A stretch of DNA of 64,000 nt from NCBI GenBank assembly GCA_014649555.1, contig BMTG01000017.1, forward strand, positions 1-64,000, read 5' to 3'. Below the pieces are notes generated by a model. The model did not search any database. It worked only from the letters and a program-made list of their open reading frames with translations, and was not told where the DNA came from. Each line of letters starts with the position of its first letter. Positions within the stretch are counted from its first letter, which is position 1. Positions 60,001 to 64,000 of this stretch are shown here, in pieces. Source of the stretch: Streptomyces globisporus. Its GTDB lineage: Bacteria > Actinomycetota > Actinomycetes > Streptomycetales > Streptomycetaceae. Position numbers and translations under genes: made by a program.

Positions 60001-61291
60001 GGCGGCCGGGGGTCTGTCGGCCCGCGCCGAGCAGGTCCAGATCAGTTCGCCGGACGGTACGGCGGTGGCCTCGGTGGACGAGAACGGCATGGCCCGCTTC
60101 TCGCCCATCAACACCGACCGGATGGACATCACCATCTCCAAGACGGCGCCGCTGACCGTGCACAACCCGGTGGCCGACGGCCAGTTGCAGCTGCCGGTCG
60201 GGCTGAGCGAGGTCTACATCCCGGCGCTGGAGGAGTTCCGTTCGCCGCAGCCGAAGCCGGACCAGAAGTTCAGCCTGCCCTGCGGCAAGGGCCCGGTCCT
60301 CTCCGTCGGCGGTACGTACCTGGAGACCAAGGCCGAGGGGCGGGTGCGGGATCTGACCCAGCGCAGGCCCATCGAGGTCTCCCTGTGCACCGACGACAGC
60401 AAGGTCGAGCTGGCCGCCTCGTCCACCACCGTGCAGGCGGGGGACGAGGGTCCGCTGGCCATCACGGACGTCTCGCTGAGCAACGGCACCACCGAGGCCG
60501 CCGCGGCGACGCCGCGCTCGGTGGACGTCGAGCAGGGCGAGGGCGACCGGCGGACCGTCGAGGTCGGGGCCGGTGAGGCCTCCTACCTCCAGATCCACGA
60601 GAACCACAACAAGGGGTGGAAGGCCACCCTGGACGGCAAGGAACTGACGCCGCTGCGGATCGACGGGTGGCAGCAGGCCTGGCTGGTGCCCGAGGGCGAG
60701 GGCGGCACGGTCACCCTGGAGTACGAGCCGGCCAAGATCTACCAGTGGGGTCTGATCGGTGCGGGCGTGCTGTTCCTGGCGCTCGTGGTGCTCGCCCTCG
60801 TGGGCCGCAAGGGCTCCGGCCGGGAGGAGACCGAGGAGCTGCCGGCGCCGCCGGGTCCGGGCCTGGTCCTGGGCACGGTCGCCCTCACCCTGGTGGGCGT
60901 GGTGATCGCGGGCCCGGTCGCCGTGGCTGTTCCGCTGCTCGCCGTCGTGGCGCACTTCTGGCCGCGGCTGCTCGTTCCGGTCGCGTTCGCGTCGATGGCC
61001 GCCGCGGGGGTTGTCGCCGCGGTGGGCACCGGGGAGAGTACGGCGACGGGTGAGGGCGCTTTCGGCGCCACGGCTCAACTGCTGGCCCTGATCGGGTTGT
61101 TCGCCGCACTGGTGACGGTGGGCCGGGAACCGCTCGGCAGGCGTGCGGTCCGCTCCGGCCAGGACGCGGCCGAGCCGGCCCCGGCGGGCGGTGACCGTCC
61201 TACGGTCCAGCTCCCGGCGCAGCCCGCACCGCCGTCGGGCCGGACGCTGTCGGCCGACGGCAGGCACCCGGCGAAGGGAGAGGACGCCTGA
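57005..61291 (+). CDS. AftD/DUF3367-type GT-C arabinofuranosyltransferase-like protein
   Basis: 1428 residues. After a short cytoplasmic N-terminus, about ten membrane helices (residues 35-430) form a GT-C transferase. The first periplasmic loop has TFDTKLGVVTAPGRFLGDLGELW, with the Asp58 DTK catalytic motif of mycobacterial AftD. A long outside part follows, with discoidin (F5/8 type C) carbohydrate-binding domains around VNAFDGNPATGW (about 751) and LTDGDLTTAWI (about 968), then two or three C-terminal helices. It transfers an arabinofuranosyl-type sugar from a decaprenyl-phosphate donor outside the membrane; donor and product here are inferred. Starts ATG overlapping the methyltransferase stop. 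Confidence 0.85.
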   Translation: MTSAVHPPRPAAPDGPGPEPTVPAEGPPQARSRRWLLGFWAAVFAAFLAVSPGRMTFDTKLGVVTAPGRFLGDLGELWHSRSGFGGIADQYIGYLVPMLPYYGTAELLRVPTWLAERLWLSLIVATAFWGALRLAERLRVGSPATRLLGAVVYALWPTYTIVVGSTSAAALPGALLPWVLLPLTNPRLTPRIAAVRSALLIPLMGGVNAASTLASLLPVGLYLLSRPGGPRKRGLLLWWIPGVIMATAWWIVPLLLLGTFGENFMPYVESSYTTTTTMSATEVLRGAGNWVGYLNFGEAWLPAGWTVATATVTILGSALAAALGLAGLARRDLPERRWLVLTVLSVALVTLAGYGGALGGLFHGTVQTWLDTWLVPFRNIYKFQTGLALALALGLAHVTGVAAVAASRRGSNPARIRRLAPVVAAAIVLPGLAWPYLNGSILQTGSFQKVPDYWESTGSWLKNNSPDDRALVVPATAHGIYTWGSPIDQPLDVLAESPYAQRDYVPFGTPGNRRAMDAVEQALTSGGEVPGLSEYLNRAGLHYVVVRNDLDPDQLGYVPSTTVKRTLEASGYSRVKGYGPVMTAGRIAADTPVQVEGLYPRQRAVEIYEPPKGTERPGRAEATPVASTAVVSGGPESLLPLSANGAIAGRPTVLAGDAHPGLGRPSLYAAGDGLRRADTRFGLVNSNTSYTYTADERNAEESAQDPGREPRQILPTSGSKHQTTAVIRGAKSVSASSVGNWLFHLPQYDPVNAFDGNPATGWAEGSPGAPEDEWVRVDFSAPTDIPGSIQVTPLPSGNVRAAPTVIRVETDKGSKDSPLRTDGSAQQVAAPAGQAAWLKVTILESQQGRPGLTGAGFTDIAIPGVQVTRMLELPNDAPREGADATMFSLKRGSDPGGLSSVAAEVGLGRQFTAPEAGDYTVSATALPVPGEALDKLLFELTGERDKIEVTADSTARLGTNLSPRNLTDGDLTTAWIAGERPVLRLNWPEKRPVGEIVFAAAGGLSARAEQVQISSPDGTAVASVDENGMARFSPINTDRMDITISKTAPLTVHNPVADGQLQLPVGLSEVYIPALEEFRSPQPKPDQKFSLPCGKGPVLSVGGTYLETKAEGRVRDLTQRRPIEVSLCTDDSKVELAASSTTVQAGDEGPLAITDVSLSNGTTEAAAATPRSVDVEQGEGDRRTVEVGAGEASYLQIHENHNKGWKATLDGKELTPLRIDGWQQAWLVPEGEGGTVTLEYEPAKIYQWGLIGAGVLFLALVVLALVGRKGSGREETEELPAPPGPGLVLGTVALTLVGVVIAGPVAVAVPLLAVVAHFWPRLLVPVAFASMAAAGVVAAVGTGESTATGEGAFGATAQLLALIGLFAALVTVGREPLGRRAVRSGQDAAEPAPAGGDRPTVQLPAQPAPPSGRTLSADGRHPAKGEDA

Positions 61292-62619
61292 TGGCGACCA
61301 CGCAGCACCAGCGGGCCCCGGGCGGCGGCCAGCCGCCCGGGCCGCCCGTCCGGGTGCCGTTCCCGGTCGTCGACGAGGTGGCCCGGCACTGCGCGCAGGA
61401 CGCCGAGCCGAGCACCGTGCACATCGAGATCCATCTGCCGGGCCGGGTCGACGAGGAACGGCTGCGCTCCGCGTTCGCCGCCGCGCTGGCCCGGCACCCC
61501 CGGGCGCTGATGCGGGAGCGGCCCCGGGGGCCGCTGGCCCGGCGGTACGAGTGGGAGCTGACCGAGCACCCGGACACGGACCCGGTCTCCTTCCCGCCGT
61601 GCGCGCCCGGTGCGCTGGAGCGGGCGCGGGCCGGGGCGCTGGACCGCGCCCCGGCGCTGACCGCCTCGCCGCCGCTGCGGCTCGACGTGGTCCGGGAGCC
61701 GGACCGGGAGGGCTGTGTGCTGCTGTTCACCGTGCACCACACCGCCCTGGACGGTCCGGCGTGCCTGCGACTGGCGGCGACGGCCGCGGAGATCTACAGC
61801 GATTCTCCCGCGCCGCCGTCGCCCGCCCCGGCCCGCCCGGACGCGGCCCCGCTGCCCCGGCAGGCGCGGACCCCGGCGCTGGCCCGGCCCGCCCAGGTGG
61901 CGCCGGGTTCGCCGGGGCCCGCCCCGGTGCCGGGCAACGCGATGCTGCTGGCCGAACTCCCGGTCCCGCGCCGGGAGTCCGGCGCGCCGTACACGGTGAA
62001 CGACCAGCTGATGGTGGCCACCGCCCTGACGGTGTCCGACTGGAACCGGGCGCAGGGCGCGCCGGGGGCGGACCGCCGGCCGCTGCGGATCACCATGCCG
62101 GTCGACGACCGCACCCGGGGCCCGGAGATGCCTATCGGCAACGGCACCCGGCTGGTCGAGGTGGGCTTCGCCGCGGCCGAACTGACGCCGGGGACGGACG
62201 TGGCGGCGCTGCTGCGGACGACCGCCGAACGGACCCGGGCGCTCAAGGCTCAGCCGCGCCCTCAACTGGGGCACGGTGCGGGTCTGTTGACCGTTCCGCT
62301 GCTGCCGGTGGCGACCCGGGCCGCCCTCACGCGGGGGCTGCGGGTGGCGGCCGGTCCGTGGACCTCGACGACGCTGCTGAGCAACATCGGGCGGATTCCG
62401 TACCCGTTGGACTTCGGCGACGCGGGCCGGGCGACGGCCGTGTGGTTCTCCGCGCCCGCCCGGATGCCCCGGGGACTCACCTTCACCACGGCGTCCACGG
62501 GCGGCCGGCTGCATCTGGCGCTGCGCTGGTCGCGCACCCTGCTGGGCGAGCGCGACGGTGCGAGGCTGCTGGACCTGTTCACCCGCCACCTGGCCGCGAC
62601 GTCCTCGGAGGCCATATGA
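61291..62619 (+). CDS. Condensation-domain-like acyltransferase (HHxxxDG)
   Basis: 442 residues of the CoA-dependent acyltransferase/condensation superfamily. The catalytic HHTALDG lies at about residues 149-155; the second half has NDQLMVATAL, ITMPVDDRTRG (DFGWG-like position differs) and LLSNIGRIPYPLDF. Relatives include PapA proteins that acylate glycolipids and condensation domains that form amides. The ATG shares one base with the AftD-like stop (TGATG). In this operon it likely acylates the glycan or lipid product. A Pro/Ala-rich loop lies at about 172-212. Confidence 0.85.
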   Translation: MATTQHQRAPGGGQPPGPPVRVPFPVVDEVARHCAQDAEPSTVHIEIHLPGRVDEERLRSAFAAALARHPRALMRERPRGPLARRYEWELTEHPDTDPVSFPPCAPGALERARAGALDRAPALTASPPLRLDVVREPDREGCVLLFTVHHTALDGPACLRLAATAAEIYSDSPAPPSPAPARPDAAPLPRQARTPALARPAQVAPGSPGPAPVPGNAMLLAELPVPRRESGAPYTVNDQLMVATALTVSDWNRAQGAPGADRRPLRITMPVDDRTRGPEMPIGNGTRLVEVGFAAAELTPGTDVAALLRTTAERTRALKAQPRPQLGHGAGLLTVPLLPVATRAALTRGLRVAAGPWTSTTLLSNIGRIPYPLDFGDAGRATAVWFSAPARMPRGLTFTTASTGGRLHLALRWSRTLLGERDGARLLDLFTRHLAATSSEAI

Positions 62620-63341
62620 CCAGCACCACGTCCCCCTCCCCCGGGCTGCGGGACTTCTACGAGAACCCGTCCGTCCCCGTCGCCTCGGGCGACGGGCGCA
62701 CCCTGCGGCAGGCCCGGCTGCTGGCCGACGCGCTGGACGCGCCGGGGCAGGTGATCCTGGACATCGGGTGCGGTGACGGTTCGGCGGCGGCCACGGCGGC
62801 CCCGTTCCTCGCGGGGCACCGGATGATCGGGGTCGACTGGTCGCAGGACGCGCTGCGCAGGGCCCGGCCCCGGATGGGCCACGTGGTGCGCGGCGAGCTG
62901 GAGCACGGCGGGCTGCCGCTGGCCGACGGGTGCGCGGACGCGGTGCTGTTCAGCGAGATACTGGAGCATCTGGTCGACCCGGACCAGGCGTTGGACGAGC
63001 TGCGGCGGGTGCTGCGGCCCGGCGGCCATCTGATGCTGTCCACCCCGAATCTGGCGGCCTGGTACAACCGGGCGCTGCTGCTCGCCGGGGTGCAGCCGGT
63101 GTTCTCGGAGGTCAGTCTGCGCGGGATCCACGGCCGTCCGGGCTCGGAGGTGGTGGGGCATCTGCGGCTGTACACGGCCCGTGCGCTGCGCTCGTTCCTG
63201 ACGGCGTCCGGCTTCACCGACGTGACGATCAAGGGCGCCCCCTTCCACGGGGTGCCGCGTCCGCTGCGCCTGCTGGACCGGGCGGCGTGCGCGGTGCCCG
63301 GGGCGTCCTCCATCCTGCTGGCCCACGCGCGGCGGAGGTAG
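62616..63341 (+). CDS. SAM-dependent methyltransferase, second of the glycan operon
   Basis: 241 residues. Motif I VILDIGCGDGSAAATAA, acidic MIGVDWSQDALRRA, LFSEILEHLVDPDQAL and VLRPGGHLMLSTPN; C-terminal HGVPRPLRLL. It resembles methyltransferases acting on polyprenyl or sugar substrates. The ATG overlaps the acyltransferase stop by four bases (ATGA). It is close in style to the first methyltransferase but not a recent duplicate. The DMT protein gene follows after four bases. Confidence 0.88.
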   Translation: MTSTTSPSPGLRDFYENPSVPVASGDGRTLRQARLLADALDAPGQVILDIGCGDGSAAATAAPFLAGHRMIGVDWSQDALRRARPRMGHVVRGELEHGGLPLADGCADAVLFSEILEHLVDPDQALDELRRVLRPGGHLMLSTPNLAAWYNRALLLAGVQPVFSEVSLRGIHGRPGSEVVGHLRLYTARALRSFLTASGFTDVTIKGAPFHGVPRPLRLLDRAACAVPGASSILLAHARRR

Positions 63342-63345
63342 CCGC

Positions 63346-64000
63346 ATGTGGTGGGGTGTCGGCGCGGCGCTGGTCGCCAACGCGCTGTACAGCGTGGGGT
63401 TCGTGGTGGAGAAGCGGGCCCTCGGCTCACTGCCGGAGCTGTCGGCGGGCCGCCCGCTCCAGGTGATCCGGGTGCTGGCGACCAGTCCGCTCTGGATCGT
63501 CGGCGCGCTGGCGCTGGCGGCCGGGTTCGGGGCACAGCTGGTCGTCTACCGCGCGCTGCCGATCGCGGCGGCGCAGGGCATCTTCGTCTCCGGACTGGTG
63601 CTGCTCCTGCTGCTGTCGTCGGCGGTGCTGGGCGAGGAGTCGACGGGCCGCGAACGCTATGCGCTGGGCGGGGTCGTGCTCGCGCTGCTGATGGTGGTGG
63701 CCTCGGTCCGCGAGGGCGAGGACGTGGTGAGCGGCGGGGCCCCGTGGACGCTGGTGCTGCTGGTCTGTGTGCCGGCGCTGGCGGCGGGCGTCTGGCTGTA
63801 CGTACGCGTCGAGAGCCTGGCGGCCAAACGGCACCGGGTCCCGACGAGCGGCATCGGGTACGGCGTGGCGGTGGGCCTGCTCTACGGGGTCAGCTCACTG
63901 GCAATCAAGGGCACGTCCAGCCGCCTGACCAGCACCGACCTGGGCGAGTCCGCGCTGTCGCTGCTCGGGTCCCCGTATCCGTATCTGCTGCTGTTCACCG
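63346..64000 (+). CDS. DMT/EamA-like membrane transporter, 3' end missing
   Basis: 218 codons are inside the window; the gene runs off the right edge. It has at least six predicted membrane helices in this part (ALVANALYSVGFVVEK, WIVGALALAAGFGAQL, AAAQGIFVSGLVLLLLLS, ALGGVVLALLMVVAS, LVLLVCVPALAAGVW, YGVAVGLLYGVSSLAI), the plan of the drug/metabolite transporter family. It begins MWWGVGAALVANALY with no signal peptide. It is the last visible gene of the glycan operon and may flip or export its precursor. Confidence 0.85.
   Translation, partial: MWWGVGAALVANALYSVGFVVEKRALGSLPELSAGRPLQVIRVLATSPLWIVGALALAAGFGAQLVVYRALPIAAAQGIFVSGLVLLLLLSSAVLGEESTGRERYALGGVVLALLMVVASVREGEDVVSGGAPWTLVLLVCVPALAAGVWLYVRVESLAAKRHRVPTSGIGYGVAVGLLYGVSSLAIKGTSSRLTSTDLGESALSLLGSPYPYLLLFT

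Noticed and set aside
57428-61267. 1279-codon open frame antisense to the AftD-like gene
   Set aside because: It is a high-G+C shadow: no domain, start or ribosome site, and amino-acid bias to Arg, Gly, Gln and His. The sense frame has clear membrane and carbohydrate-binding domains.
1-64000. Mobile elements, prophage, CRISPR arrays, tRNA or rRNA genes
   Set aside because: I looked for transposase, integrase and Cas motifs, regularly spaced repeats, and tRNA-like cloverleaf ends with GGTTCGA-type arms. None was convincing.
53865-64000. Mycobacterial arabinogalactan biosynthesis
   Set aside because: Only AftD-like and generic glycosyltransferases are present; no Emb, AftA-C, Glf or DprE genes are visible, so a direct equivalence is not supported.

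Overview
The window is about 72% G+C, with strong third-position G/C bias, frequent GTG starts and dense, often overlapping genes. Several families are typical of Streptomyces: an RxHVDL-type leader peptide, DUF5134, DUF305/LVIVD, TerD paralogues, a GlnA4-like ligase and PucR. It reads as ordinary core-chromosome DNA of a Streptomyces or close relative. I see no rRNA, tRNA, CRISPR array, transposase, integrase or prophage. All calls are from reading the sequence; no database search was run.

Layout. 1-1.3 kb: 5' end of etfB, a flavin reductase preceded by a 26-codon leader peptide, and a thioredoxin. 1.5-7.8 kb: PlsC-type acyltransferase, transglutaminase-like protein, an overlapping DUF6421/SDR/threonine aldolase operon, GDPD and GNAT. 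8-16.4 kb: DUF5134, M56 peptidase, PAP2 phosphatase and HAD hydrolase; then divergent LVIVD and DUF305 exported proteins, a ferredoxin-NADP reductase and a methyltransferase. 16.5-26 kb: housekeeping and unknown genes (LacI-box-controlled cupin, Ung, N-acetylglucosamine kinase-like protein, a CbiX-like protein lacking catalytic histidines, lactonase, His-rich protein, FUSC). 26-31 kb: Lrp regulator, Ser/Thr kinase, aldo-keto reductase, a GH16 glucanase gene broken by one amber codon at a catalytic glutamate, and a stand-alone LigD 3'-phosphoesterase domain. 31-38.7 kb: a 1686-residue HEAT-repeat protein, a geranylgeranyl-reductase-like flavoprotein and an AlkZ-like DNA glycosylase.

38.7-45.4 kb: TatA, two CNNM/CBS membrane proteins, an M56 peptidase/BlaI pair and two TerD proteins. 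Three promoters here share an identically spaced TCTAC-N6-GTAGA palindrome whose right arm doubles as the -10 element. This suggests one BlaI regulon joining TatA, CNNM transporters, TerD and the blaI-M56 operon.

45.4-52.3 kb: a probable ethanolamine (or related amine) utilisation cluster: glutamine amidotransferase and permease on one strand, a GntR/FadR regulator, then a GlnA4-like gamma-glutamyl ligase, aldehyde dehydrogenase and SDR dehydrogenase on the other. Near-identical 24-bp operators lie before the permease and the ligase. 52.3-53.7 kb: PucR regulator and a 50-residue DUF2613 protein in an ATGA overlap.

53.8-64 kb: DUF3068 protein, then a tightly coupled surface-glycan operon: GT4 glycosyltransferase, methyltransferase, a 1429-residue AftD/DUF3367-type GT-C arabinofuranosyltransferase, an HHxxxDG acyltransferase, a second methyltransferase and a DMT-type membrane protein cut by the window edge. 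Streptomyces are not known to make mycobacterial arabinogalactan, so this operon is the best candidate in the window for an undescribed pathway.
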